From Pedobacter sp. W3I1 (GTDB taxonomy: Bacteria > Bacteroidota > Bacteroidia > Sphingobacteriales > Sphingobacteriaceae), in the NCBI RefSeq assembly GCF_030816015.1, contig NZ_JAUSXN010000001.1, positions 6,076,001-6,140,000 of the forward strand: 64,000 nt of DNA. The letters run 5' to 3'. This document shows, in pieces, positions 17,576 to 24,682 of the stretch. The position numbers and the translations under genes were made by a program. Below the pieces are notes generated by a model that saw only the letters and a program-made list of their open reading frames with translations, did not search any database and was not told where the DNA came from. Each line of letters starts with the position of its first letter. Position 1 is the stretch's first letter.

Positions 17576-18115
17576 ATGAATTTCGATTTACAGCCTACAT
17601 TAGCAAACGATTTAATAACGATAGTTCCCTTAAAAGAAGAAGATTTTGAAGCACTTTTTGCCGTTGCTTCCGATCCGTTGATCTGGGAGCAGCACCCCAA
17701 TAAAGACCGCTATAAAAGAGAGGTTTTCGAAAATTTCTTTAAAGGGGCAATAGAATCAAAGGGTGCTTTTATCGTTTATGAAAAGGATACCAATAAAGTT
17801 GTGGGCAGCTCCAGGTACTATGAATTAGATGAAGCAGCAAGTTCGGTTGCAGTTGGCTATACCTTTATTGGCCGCGATTTCTGGGGTAAAGGGCACAACA
17901 AAGCATTAAAAAGCCTGATGCTCGATTATGCTTTTCAATTTGTGGATAAAGTAATCTTACAGATTGGTGCTACTAATTTCCGTTCACAAAAAGCGACAGA
18001 AAAATTAGGCGCCGTTAAAATCGCTGAATTAGAGGTAGCCTATTACGGTGAGCCCTTAAAATGGAATTTTGTTTATCAGATCGATAAAGATAAGTGGGTG
18101 AAAAGGTCATTTTAA
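17576..18115 (+). CDS. GNAT-family N-acetyltransferase
   Basis: The start is set at the ATG at 17576 because the frame upstream runs through the fabV terminator. The 179-residue protein follows the RimJ/RimL-like GNAT layout: the LQPTLANDLITIVPLKEEDF start and VGYTFIGRDFWGKGHNKALK, which contains the acetyl-CoA loop variant G-K-G-x-N-x-A. The C-terminal QIGATNFRSQKATEKLGAVK is the usual N-x-x-S/A-x-x-x-x-x-K-x-G segment. It acetylates an amine substrate in the cytoplasm, possibly a protein N-terminus or small molecule. Substrate unknown. Confidence 0.88.
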   Translation: MNFDLQPTLANDLITIVPLKEEDFEALFAVASDPLIWEQHPNKDRYKREVFENFFKGAIESKGAFIVYEKDTNKVVGSSRYYELDEAASSVAVGYTFIGRDFWGKGHNKALKSLMLDYAFQFVDKVILQIGATNFRSQKATEKLGAVKIAELEVAYYGEPLKWNFVYQIDKDKWVKRSF

Positions 18116-18122
18116 TATTTAA

Positions 18123-18190
18123 CCACAGATTTTCACAGATAAACACAGATGATATATGTCACCATCCGTGTTCATCCTCTTCATCTGTGG
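18123..18190. repeat. Imperfect inverted repeat of the CCACAGAT family
   Basis: CCACAGATTTTCACAGATAA at the left pairs imperfectly with the right arm ending CATCTGTGG (18182-18190). A related motif (ATCTGCG...CTGCGGG) appears around 12880-12907. Such repeats are common between Bacteroidota genes. It may double as a termination structure for the GNAT gene. Confidence 0.6.
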
Positions 18191-18264
18191 TAATATGCTT
18201 TGCTATACAAACTCAAATGACAAGAGCATAACCGAATAAAATCGTATTTATGCTTTAGTATTGT

Positions 18265-18272
18265 TATCTTTG
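18265..18272 (+). promoter_or_regulatory. Bacteroidota-type -7 box upstream of the cold-shock gene
   Basis: TATCTTTG matches the TAnnTTTG consensus. It would place the transcript start near 18278 and leave an untranslated leader of about 45 bases before the start codon at 18323. No good TTG -33 element is seen. Confidence 0.45.
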
Positions 18273-18322
18273 TATAATTCTCCATTCCACTCATCTTTCA
18301 AAACAAAACAATTAAATAAAAT

Positions 18323-18775
18323 ATGGCTAAATCTCAGGCAACATACAGTAAAAAAGAGAACGAAAAAAAACGATTAAAAAAACAAAAAGACAAACAAGAG
18401 AAAAAAGAAGAGCGTCAGGCTAATGCAAAAAAAGGTTTAGCGCTTGAAGATATGATGGCTTATGTTGATGAAAACGGAAACATCTCTTCAACTCCACCAG
18501 ATCCGAAGAAAAAGAAAGTAATTAACACAGAAGATATTCAGATCGGAATTTCGAGACAAGAAGATATCATCGATGAAAATCCTGTTAAAAAAGGAACAGT
18601 TACATTCTTTAACGACAGTAAAGGTTACGGTTTTATTAAAAACACTGAAACACAAGACAGTATTTTTGTTCACGCAAATGGCTTAATCACTCAGATTAAA
18701 GAAGGTGATAAAGTTACGTTCGAAGTTGAAATGGGTCAAAAAGGACCAACTGCTGTTAAAGTATCAAAGGTTTAA
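18323..18775 (+). CDS. Cold-shock-domain protein with a lysine-rich N-terminal extension
   Basis: The 150-residue protein has two parts. Residues 1-45 are strongly basic and charged (KKRLKKQKDKQEKKEERQA), probably a coiled or disordered RNA-binding tail. A linker follows. The cold-shock domain is at about residues 88-150, starting KKGTVTFFND, with RNP1 as KGYGFI and RNP2 as SIFVHA. CSD proteins bind single-stranded RNA/DNA and melt RNA structure in the cytoplasm. The domain is full length and its key aromatics (F in TFF, Y and F in KGYGF, F in IFVH) are all present. The tail sets it apart from 65-70 residue CspA-type proteins. Confidence 0.9.
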   Translation: MAKSQATYSKKENEKKRLKKQKDKQEKKEERQANAKKGLALEDMMAYVDENGNISSTPPDPKKKKVINTEDIQIGISRQEDIIDENPVKKGTVTFFNDSKGYGFIKNTETQDSIFVHANGLITQIKEGDKVTFEVEMGQKGPTAVKVSKV

Positions 18776-18929
18776 CAACCACAAATCAATTCTTTTTGCA
18801 ATTCCTAATTGCAAACATGATTAAAATTCTGCAGAAAATTCTGCTGCGCTAGGTTTTATAACCATATATAATTCCGTCTATTTAAGCATAAAACCTTGCG
18901 CATAATTTTCTTCATCCATTCATTTTGAG

Positions 18930-18937
18930 TATATTTG
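18930..18937 (+). promoter_or_regulatory. -7 box directly before the antitoxin start codon
   Basis: TATATTTG is a perfect TAnnTTTG match ending only three bases before the ATG at 18941. A transcript from it would be leaderless or nearly so. No clear TTG -33 element is present, so it may be fortuitous. Confidence 0.35.
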
Positions 18938-18940
18938 AAT

Positions 18941-19108
18941 ATGAAAATCAAGCAAGAAGATAAGCAAAAGAAAGCTAGTTTATTGAGAGCACAGATTATG
19001 GAATCTACGCTTGCTTCATTTAAAATCGAAGGGATTTCTATTCCTCACGAATTAGCTGTTTCCGTTTTGAAAAAAATTGAATTTAGTCTGGAAAAATCAG
19101 CGTTATAA
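18941..19108 (+). CDS. Putative VbhA-like antitoxin for the Fic protein
   Basis: This 55-residue frame begins MKIKQEDKQKKASLLRAQIM and contains STLASFKIEGISIP. Residues S26-F-K-I-E30-G31 fit the (S/T)xxxE(G/N) inhibitory motif of class I Fic antitoxins, and the ASxxxEG context is that of Bartonella VbhA. In such proteins the Glu blocks the ATP gamma-phosphate site of the Fic toxin. The start is the only ATG in frame. It runs toward the Fic gene and overlaps its 3' end by 26 bp. Known class I pairs are usually codirectional, so this layout is unusual. The motif match is seen directly; the function is inferred. Confidence 0.7.
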   Translation: MKIKQEDKQKKASLLRAQIMESTLASFKIEGISIPHELAVSVLKKIEFSLEKSAL

Positions 19109-19670
19109 ACCTCTCCATCAACGTGTATTCATTATCGGCTGCTGCTTGTATTGCTGATATATAATTTTCAAATTCAACACCTCCAATCCTTTCGAATTTT
19201 AGAGAACCATAACCTGCTTTCCTGCTCATTAAATTTGCTAGTATCCTTGCGGTTCTGCCGTTTCCTTCTCTAAATGGATGAATTAACAATAACTCGGCAT
19301 GCACTCTAGCTATATCTGCTATTAATTCTTGCTTGTCTGTATATATTTTGGGTAGCTTATTTAAAATTTCGATCTCAAAATGCTGCATATTATCGCCTAG
19401 AAATCTAGCTGCTGCAAATGAGAAGCCTCCTTTTGAAATATTTACATCCCTCAACTTGCCAGCAAAACTATATAATTGCGACAAAGCTAATTTGTGGATT
19501 TTAAGAATATATAAAACATTAAATTTTGTCCTCGTCGTTAACGCTTCAGACAGTATAATTTCTGCTTTTAAAAAGCCTTCAAATTCTGCCAAGTTAATAT
19601 CTGACAAATTAGTTAAACCCAATTTGTTCGGTAATATTTCATCTTGACTATTAGGAATCTGATACTTCAT
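19083..19670 (-). CDS. fic: Fic-family protein (probable AMPylating toxin)
   Basis: The 195-residue product carries the complete Fic motif HPFREGNGRTAR at residues 131-142, so the catalytic His and the phosphate-binding GNGR are intact. Residues around 71-90 (GKLRDVNISKGGFSFAAARF) form the substrate-docking flap. Fic enzymes transfer AMP, or another nucleotide part, to a hydroxyl side chain of a target protein. No (S/T)xxxE(G/N) motif occurs in its own N- or C-terminal region, so inhibition should come from a partner. The convergent 55-residue gene at 18941-19108 supplies that motif. The two genes overlap tail to tail by 26 bp. Confidence 0.92.
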   Translation of the reverse strand: MKYQIPNSQDEILPNKLGLTNLSDINLAEFEGFLKAEIILSEALTTRTKFNVLYILKIHKLALSQLYSFAGKLRDVNISKGGFSFAAARFLGDNMQHFEIEILNKLPKIYTDKQELIADIARVHAELLLIHPFREGNGRTARILANLMSRKAGYGSLKFERIGGVEFENYISAIQAAADNEYTLMERFITLIFPD

Positions 19671-19897
19671 GATTCAATTTAAATAAAAATGTTGTATACG
19701 AAAAGGGTGTCATCTCATAAATTACAGCTTAACATCGTTCCAAACCGACAATTTAATTCACCTTCACAACCGTTCTAACTATTTCATTATCTGTACTTAT
19801 TAAGTATTTTCACATAAAAAAATAAAAAAATTGATAATCCCGGTGTGGAATTTGTGCACGGTTTACATCATTACAGTACACACAAAGAAAATAAATT

Positions 19898-20584
19898 ATG
19901 AAAAAGTTAATAGCACTTGCACTGGTTGCATTTTTAGGATTATCATCAGCGATGGCTCAGCAAGTAGATTTACGCAGAAAAATTAATGTTAGCGGAACTG
20001 CAGAAACAGAAGTAACGCCAGATATTATTTATATCGGCATTTCGCTTAAAGAATACTTAAACGGAAAGAAAAAAGTAGACATTACAGAACTGGAAAAACA
20101 ATTGTATGCTGCCGTACAAAAAGCAGGTATTGCAAAAGAAAATTTAACCATCAGCAATTTAAGCAGCTGGAACTACGCTACAGAAAAAAAGAAAAATCCT
20201 GATTTCTTAGCCAGCAAACAATATCGTTTAAAAGTTAGCGATCTGAACAAATTCAACGCCATACTAGAGTCGATAGATGCCAAAGGAATTGCCAATACGA
20301 ATATTGAAAGCTACGATTATTCTAAAATTGAAACCTTAAAAAAAGAGCTTAAAATTAAGGCCTTATTAGCGGCAAAAGAAAAAGCAGCTTATATGGTAGA
20401 AGCATTAGGCGATAAATTAGGTGGTGTAATTGAAATACAAGATGGTGGAGACAATGTAATACAACCTGTTTATAGAAATTACGCAATGAAAGCCGAAATG
20501 GCTGATGCTGCCGGCGCTCCTGAAATTGATTTTAAAAAAATTAAGCTGAATTTCACAGTAAACGCCATTTTCGAGATCAAATAA
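19898..20584 (+). CDS. SIMPL-domain (DUF541) periplasmic protein
   Basis: The 228-residue protein has a signal peptide (residues 1-20, ending AMAQ) followed by the SIMPL/DUF541 pattern. It begins INVSGTAETEVTPDIIYIGI at mature residue 9 or so, then LYAAVQKAGIAKENLTISNL, YRLKVSDLNKFNAILESID, and the C-terminal LKIKALLAAKEKAAYMVEALG. SIMPL proteins are exported and bead-forming or stress-linked in other bacteria, with no clear enzymatic role. A terminator follows. Confidence 0.9.
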   Translation: MKKLIALALVAFLGLSSAMAQQVDLRRKINVSGTAETEVTPDIIYIGISLKEYLNGKKKVDITELEKQLYAAVQKAGIAKENLTISNLSSWNYATEKKKNPDFLASKQYRLKVSDLNKFNAILESIDAKGIANTNIESYDYSKIETLKKELKIKALLAAKEKAAYMVEALGDKLGGVIEIQDGGDNVIQPVYRNYAMKAEMADAAGAPEIDFKKIKLNFTVNAIFEIK

Positions 20585-20614
20585 GAACTTTAACAATTAA
20601 ATTAATGCTTTTCA

Positions 20615-20646
20615 AAACCTATCAGAACATTTTGGTAGGTTTTTTG
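20615..20646 (+). terminator. Intrinsic terminator of the SIMPL gene
   Basis: AAAACCTATCA and TGGTAGGTTTTT (20633 onward) form a stem of about 10 bp with a T-run. Confidence 0.8.
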
Positions 20647-20681
20647 TTACGTAGAGATCGAACACTAAAAAATTAGATATT

Positions 20682-20996
20682 ATGAAAAAATTCATCTACA
20701 CGTTAGCCCTGATTTTCGCTTTAGGCATTAGTTTTAATTCAGCTCAGGCAGCTGATAAACCTGCGAAAAACCCAACAGAATTAACTGCAGAACAAGCAGT
20801 GAAACTGGAAAGAATTAAAACCCGCGTTGAAGAAATCAGAGACATGGACAAATCTAACTTAACGAGAGCAGAACGTAAAGCTTTACGTAGCGAGTTAAGA
20901 GAATTAAAAGGTCAGGCCCGTGCAGTTTCTGGAGGTGTTTACCTTTCAGTTGGTGCAATCATCATCATCATTTTATTGTTGATCTTGATTTTATAA
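20682..20996 (+). CDS. Small exported protein with C-terminal membrane helix
   Basis: The 104-residue protein has a signal peptide (residues 1-23, ending AQAA), a charged helical middle (LERIKTRVEEIRDMDKSNLT, LRSELRELKG) and a very hydrophobic C-terminus (SVGAIIIIILLLILIL, residues 89-104). It would be an exported helix anchored in the inner membrane by its tail. Similar small proteins are common in Bacteroidota and have no known function. The gene is monocistronic between two terminators. Confidence 0.78.
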   Translation: MKKFIYTLALIFALGISFNSAQAADKPAKNPTELTAEQAVKLERIKTRVEEIRDMDKSNLTRAERKALRSELRELKGQARAVSGGVYLSVGAIIIIILLLILIL

Positions 20997-21031
20997 TTCA
21001 TACGCATAACATCTATCTATAATAAAAACGA

Positions 21032-21064
21032 AAAGCTTTGCATTACTGCAAAGCTTTTTTTATG
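21032..21064 (+). terminator. Intrinsic terminator
   Basis: AAAGCTTTGC (21032-21041) pairs with GCAAAGCTTT (21048-21057) in a perfect stem followed by a T-run. Confidence 0.88.
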
Positions 21065-21110
21065 CCCTTACCCTTTTAACGGGCTTAGCAATACGTAGTG
21101 TCTGTGCATT

Positions 21111-21130
21111 CCCTCTCCTTCAGGAGAGGG
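21111..21130. repeat. CCCTCTCC hairpin
   Basis: CCCTCTCC-ttca-GGAGAGGG is a perfect 8 bp stem 45 bp past the end of minus-strand serS. A relative, CCCTCTCCAGAT...ATCTGGAGAGGG, occurs near 62484. No T-run on the minus side supports termination directly. Confidence 0.6.
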
Positions 21131-21174
21131 AGGCTCAAGCAGAAGCCTAAGCAGTTGCTATAACAGGTTGAGGT

Positions 21175-22446
21175 TTAATCAATAATATCAAAACCGGTAT
21201 ATTTCACTAAAGCGTCCGGAATTTTAATTCCATCCTCGGTTTGGTAGTTTTCTAAAATCGAAGCCACAATGCGCGGTAAAGCCAATGCACTTCCATTTAA
21301 TGAATGTGCCAGTTGCGCCTTACCTTCTTTTCCTTTAAAGCGTAATTTCAAACGGTTACTCTGATAAGTTTCGAAATTTGAAACAGAAGAAACTTCTAAC
21401 CAACGCTCTTGCGCAGCGCTCCAAACCTCCATATCGTAAGTCATGGCAGACGTAAAGCCCATATCGCCACCACATAAACGCAACACGCGGTAATGTAATC
21501 CCAGTTCCTTTAATAAAGACTGAACATATTGGCTCATATCTTCTAAAGTTTCGTAAGATTTATCAGGATGTGTAATTTGAACTACTTCAACCTTATCAAA
21601 CTGGTGTAAACGGTTTAAACCGCGTACGTGTGCACCGTAAGAACCAGCTTCTCTACGGAAACAAGGCGTATAAGCGGTATTTTTAATTGGAAGATCTTCT
21701 TCCTTAACAATTACATCACGATATAAATTGGTTACCGGGACTTCGGCAGTTGGGATTAAATATAAATCATCAACCGTTGAATGGTACATCTGCCCTTCTT
21801 TATCAGGTAATTGTCCGGTACCAAAGCCTGAAGCTGCATTAACCAAATGAGGCACCTGCATTTCTTTATAACCTGCCTCAGTAGCATGATCTAAAAAGAA
21901 ATTGATTAATGCACGTTGTAACTTTGCACCTTTTCCTTTATAAACCGGAAAACCAGCACCAGTAATTTTTACGCCCAGTTCGAAATCGATAATATCATAT
22001 TTCGCAGCAAGCTCCCAATGCGGTAAAGCCTTACTTGGTAATTGTGCGGGCTCGCCATGTGTTAGAACAACCTCGTTTTCTTCTGCCGTAGATCCTTGCT
22101 TTACTAAATGGTAAGGCAAATTAGGCAATTGAACAATTAAATTATGCTGAGCTGCTTCCAGCTCATTTAATTTATCGCTCAGGTTTTTGATATTTTCCTT
22201 ATGAGAAGCCGTTTGTACTTTAATCGCCTCGGCTTCTTCTTTTTTACCAGTACGCATTAAATCGCCAATTTGTTTGGCAGCTGCATTCGCTTCAGCAGAA
22301 ATACTATCCAGGGAAGTTTGTGTAGAACGGCGGTCTTCATCTATTTTGATGATTTCATCTACCAGTTCTGGTTGTTTAAAATTACGGATACTTAAACGTT
22401 CTAAAACTTTCTCTCTATTTTCGCGGATATAGTTAACTTGCAGCAT
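21175..22446 (-). CDS. serS: Seryl-tRNA synthetase
   Basis: The 423-residue length is standard. The N-terminal 100 residues form the long antiparallel coiled-coil arm that contacts tRNA-Ser (MRTGKKEEAEAIKVQTASHK and following). The class II core has motif 2 in FRREAGSYGAHVRGLNRLHQ and motif 3 in NGSALALPRIVASILENYQT. It charges tRNA-Ser and tRNA-Sec with serine in the cytoplasm. It stands alone on the minus strand, divergent from rsmI. Confidence 0.98.
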   Translation of the reverse strand: MLQVNYIRENREKVLERLSIRNFKQPELVDEIIKIDEDRRSTQTSLDSISAEANAAAKQIGDLMRTGKKEEAEAIKVQTASHKENIKNLSDKLNELEAAQHNLIVQLPNLPYHLVKQGSTAEENEVVLTHGEPAQLPSKALPHWELAAKYDIIDFELGVKITGAGFPVYKGKGAKLQRALINFFLDHATEAGYKEMQVPHLVNAASGFGTGQLPDKEGQMYHSTVDDLYLIPTAEVPVTNLYRDVIVKEEDLPIKNTAYTPCFRREAGSYGAHVRGLNRLHQFDKVEVVQITHPDKSYETLEDMSQYVQSLLKELGLHYRVLRLCGGDMGFTSAMTYDMEVWSAAQERWLEVSSVSNFETYQSNRLKLRFKGKEGKAQLAHSLNGSALALPRIVASILENYQTEDGIKIPDALVKYTGFDIID

Positions 22447-22544
22447 TATTTAATTTTTTAAGCAAAGATAGCAAGAGTTTGGAGTTTGGGGTAAGGAGTT
22501 TGGAAAAAACTGCAAACCGTTAACTGTAAACTGCAAACTGAAAG

Positions 22545-23258
22545 ATGGATGGCAAACTATTTCTCGTACCAACGCCTATAGGCAATTTAGAGGATATGAC
22601 CTTTAGGGCAATCCGTATATTAAAAGAATGCGATTTAATCCTGGCAGAAGATACCCGTACCAGCGCCCCGATGCTCAAACATTTTGGCATCGATAAAAGA
22701 GTTTTCTCACATCATCAGCACAATGAACATAAGGCAACTTCAGAGATTATCAAGTTTTTAAACGAAGGACAAAAAATTGCCCTGATATCTGATGCCGGAA
22801 CACCTGCCATTTCCGACCCGGGTTTCTTCCTGGTACGCGAAGCCATTAAAAATGATATTGCTGTCGAATGTTTACCCGGCGCAACAGCTTTTGTACCTGC
22901 TTTGGTTAATTCGGGCTTACCTGCCGATGCATTTTGCTTTGAAGGTTTTTTGCCGGTAAAAAAAGGCAGACAAACAAAATTTAAAAAGTTAGCCGAGGAA
23001 GACCGCACCATCATACTTTATGAAAGTCCGCACCGTTTATTAAAAACTTTAGAAGAATTTGCACAGTACTTGGGCGCCGACAGACAGGCATCGGTAAGTA
23101 GGGAGCTTACCAAAATGTTCGAAGAAACCGTACGTGGAACTTTGGTAGAAATAAAATCACACTTTGAAAACAATACTTTAAAAGGAGAATTTGTAATTTG
23201 CATAGCGGGGAAACCCAACATTAAAAGCAAAAACAAATATGAAGATGCTGAAGAGTAG
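22545..23258 (+). CDS. rsmI: 16S rRNA (cytidine1402-2'-O)-methyltransferase
   Basis: The 237-residue protein has the RsmI tetrapyrrole-methylase-type fold: VPTPIGNLEDMTFRAIRILK at the N-terminus (residues 7-26), AEDTRTSAPMLKHFGI, ISDAGTPAISDPGFFLVR and YESPHRLLKTLEEF. These are the SAM-binding and active-site blocks. It methylates the 2'-OH of C1402 in the ribosomal decoding centre. The MNT/HEPN toxin-antitoxin genes begin only 19 bp downstream, so they may be read from its promoter. Confidence 0.95.
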   Translation: MDGKLFLVPTPIGNLEDMTFRAIRILKECDLILAEDTRTSAPMLKHFGIDKRVFSHHQHNEHKATSEIIKFLNEGQKIALISDAGTPAISDPGFFLVREAIKNDIAVECLPGATAFVPALVNSGLPADAFCFEGFLPVKKGRQTKFKKLAEEDRTIILYESPHRLLKTLEEFAQYLGADRQASVSRELTKMFEETVRGTLVEIKSHFENNTLKGEFVICIAGKPNIKSKNKYEDAEE

Positions 23259-23277
23259 CTTGTTTTAAAATAAAAAT

Positions 23278-23580
23278 ATGGAAAGTTTAATTTCAAATCA
23301 TTTACCCGAAATAAAAGATCTCTTTAAGAAATACGATGTTAAGGAGGCTTACTTATTTGGTAGCGCTGCCAAAAACAATCTAAAAGAGGATAGTGATATT
23401 GATTTTTTAATTAATTTTTCTAATAAATCTGATTTTGAAAGCTACGGAAATAATTATTTCGATTTACTTTATGCCTTGCAGGATTTATTAAAAAGAGAAG
23501 TTGATTTATTGGCTGAAGAAACATTAAGTAATCCTTATCTTATTGAAAGTATTAATCAAAGTAAAATTCAATTGATATGA
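23278..23580 (+). CDS. mntA: MNT-type nucleotidyltransferase antitoxin (MntA-like)
   Basis: This 100-residue minimal nucleotidyltransferase carries the motif G28-S29-x10-D40-I-D42 (LFGSAAKNNLKEDSDIDFLI) and a third acidic residue at REVDLL (about D76). All catalytic residues are present, matching MntA proteins that AMPylate their HEPN partner. Its stop overlaps the next start by four bases (ATGA), so the two are translationally coupled. The antitoxin-first order fits the family. Confidence 0.88.
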   Translation: MESLISNHLPEIKDLFKKYDVKEAYLFGSAAKNNLKEDSDIDFLINFSNKSDFESYGNNYFDLLYALQDLLKREVDLLAEETLSNPYLIESINQSKIQLI

Positions 23581-23921
23581 GTGTTTTAGAAGAAAAAAAA
23601 CTTCTTACCGATATTAAAATTTCGATTGAATCTATTTACGAGCATTTGGAAAACAACTTCGCTTTTGAAATTTATAAAGCGAACAAAACCAAACGAAGAG
23701 CAGTTGAACGTGAACTTGAAATTATAGGAGAAGCCATAAATAAGCTTCTGAAAATAAATCCTGAAATCATCATTTCATATTCGAGGCAAATTGTTGATTT
23801 AAGAAATAAAATAATCCATTCATATGATAATGTTAATGACATGGTTATATGGAAAATTATAATTAAGGACATACCAGTTTTACAAAAAGAGGTAGAAAAT
23901 TATCTCGAACAAAAAATTTAA
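23577..23921 (+). CDS. hepT: HEPN-domain toxin (HepT-like, DUF86)
   Basis: The 114-residue helical protein contains R76-NKII-H81-S-Y83, an exact RX4HXY motif. The Arg/His pair is the RNase active site of HEPN toxins and the Tyr is the target of AMPylation by MntA in studied pairs. Another conserved block is ERELEIIGEAINKLLK. It should cleave RNA unless neutralised by the upstream MntA. The PH/SHOCT gene starts 5 bp after its stop. Confidence 0.88.
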   Translation: MSVLEEKKLLTDIKISIESIYEHLENNFAFEIYKANKTKRRAVERELEIIGEAINKLLKINPEIIISYSRQIVDLRNKIIHSYDNVNDMVIWKIIIKDIPVLQKEVENYLEQKI

Positions 23922-23926
23922 ATTAT

Positions 23927-24580
23927 ATGATTAGCATAGATAGATTTCTGAGTGACGAACAAGACCCCAAAGCAGTTGAAAAAGTTATTGGAAAATTAAA
24001 CGACCTTTTAACCACAGGCGAAGAACTTTTATATTTAGCTGTACAGAAAAAACCAGCAGTAAACTTGTTACCGGATAGCATCGCGATTTCTAATAAACGG
24101 ATTTTTTATTGCGAACCGGGTAATCTAGGCTTAACCATGAACTTCAAGGATATTTCGTGGAAAAGCATTAAAGAGGTTTCGTTTAAAGAAGAGTTTTTTG
24201 GTTCTAAATTTATTTGTGTACCCCAGCATGGCGAAAATATCGTAACCGAATTTATTCCGAAAGTACAGGCGCGTAAATTACACCAGGCGGCAAACCAGCA
24301 ATTGGAAGAGTATAAGGAAATGCTTCGTCAGCAAAAACTGGAAGAAAACCGTACATCGGCATCTCCTATCAATTTTAATGCTCAACCCCTTGCCGAAATT
24401 CCTGCATACGAACCAACTCCAGAACCAGTGCAACCTGTTATTCAGATCGCTGAAGTTGTAGAAGAGCCAGAAGACGAAACCACTTTAAAATTACGCAAGC
24501 TTAAAACTTTGTATGATAAACACCTGATCACCCAGGAAGAATACGAAGCTAAAAAAGCAAATATCTTAGAAAGTTTGTAA
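23927..24580 (+). CDS. PH-like domain protein with C-terminal SHOCT motif
   Basis: The 217-residue product has no signal peptide. Residues 20-115 look like a bacterial PH domain (TGEELLYLAVQKK ... IAISNKRIFYCEPGNLGL ... DISWKSIKEVSFKE), as in YvlB/bPH proteins. A Pro/Glu-rich linker follows (EIPAYEPTPEPVQPVIQIAE), then a SHOCT motif at the C-terminus (LRKLKTLYDKHLITQEEYEAKKANILESL, quoted only as LRKLKTLYDKHLITQEEYEA here for residues about 187-206). SHOCT tails mediate oligomerisation. Its 5 bp spacing after hepT suggests cotranscription; a link to the toxin-antitoxin pair is unproven. Confidence 0.78.
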   Translation: MISIDRFLSDEQDPKAVEKVIGKLNDLLTTGEELLYLAVQKKPAVNLLPDSIAISNKRIFYCEPGNLGLTMNFKDISWKSIKEVSFKEEFFGSKFICVPQHGENIVTEFIPKVQARKLHQAANQQLEEYKEMLRQQKLEENRTSASPINFNAQPLAEIPAYEPTPEPVQPVIQIAEVVEEPEDETTLKLRKLKTLYDKHLITQEEYEAKKANILESL

Positions 24581-24599
24581 AACTAAATCCCCTCGAATT

Positions 24600-24661
24600 G
24601 TCACGTTGAGCTTGTCGAAACGCCAAATAATTAATTAGTCCTTCGACAGGCTCAGGATGAC
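24600..24661. repeat. Inverted repeat of the TGAGCCTGTCGAA family
   Basis: GTCACGTTGAGCTTGTCGAA (24600-24619) pairs with TTCGACAGGCTCAGGATGAC (24642-24661), with about 17 of 20 positions matching. This intergenic hairpin type is common in many bacterial genomes. A half copy lies near 62563. Confidence 0.65.
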
Positions 24662-24682
24662 AATATTGGGCCAGCACTTAAA

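Noticed and set aside
21061..21174. serS terminator in the CCCTCTCC hairpin
   Set aside because: No T-run on the minus strand follows the stem; kept as a repeat.
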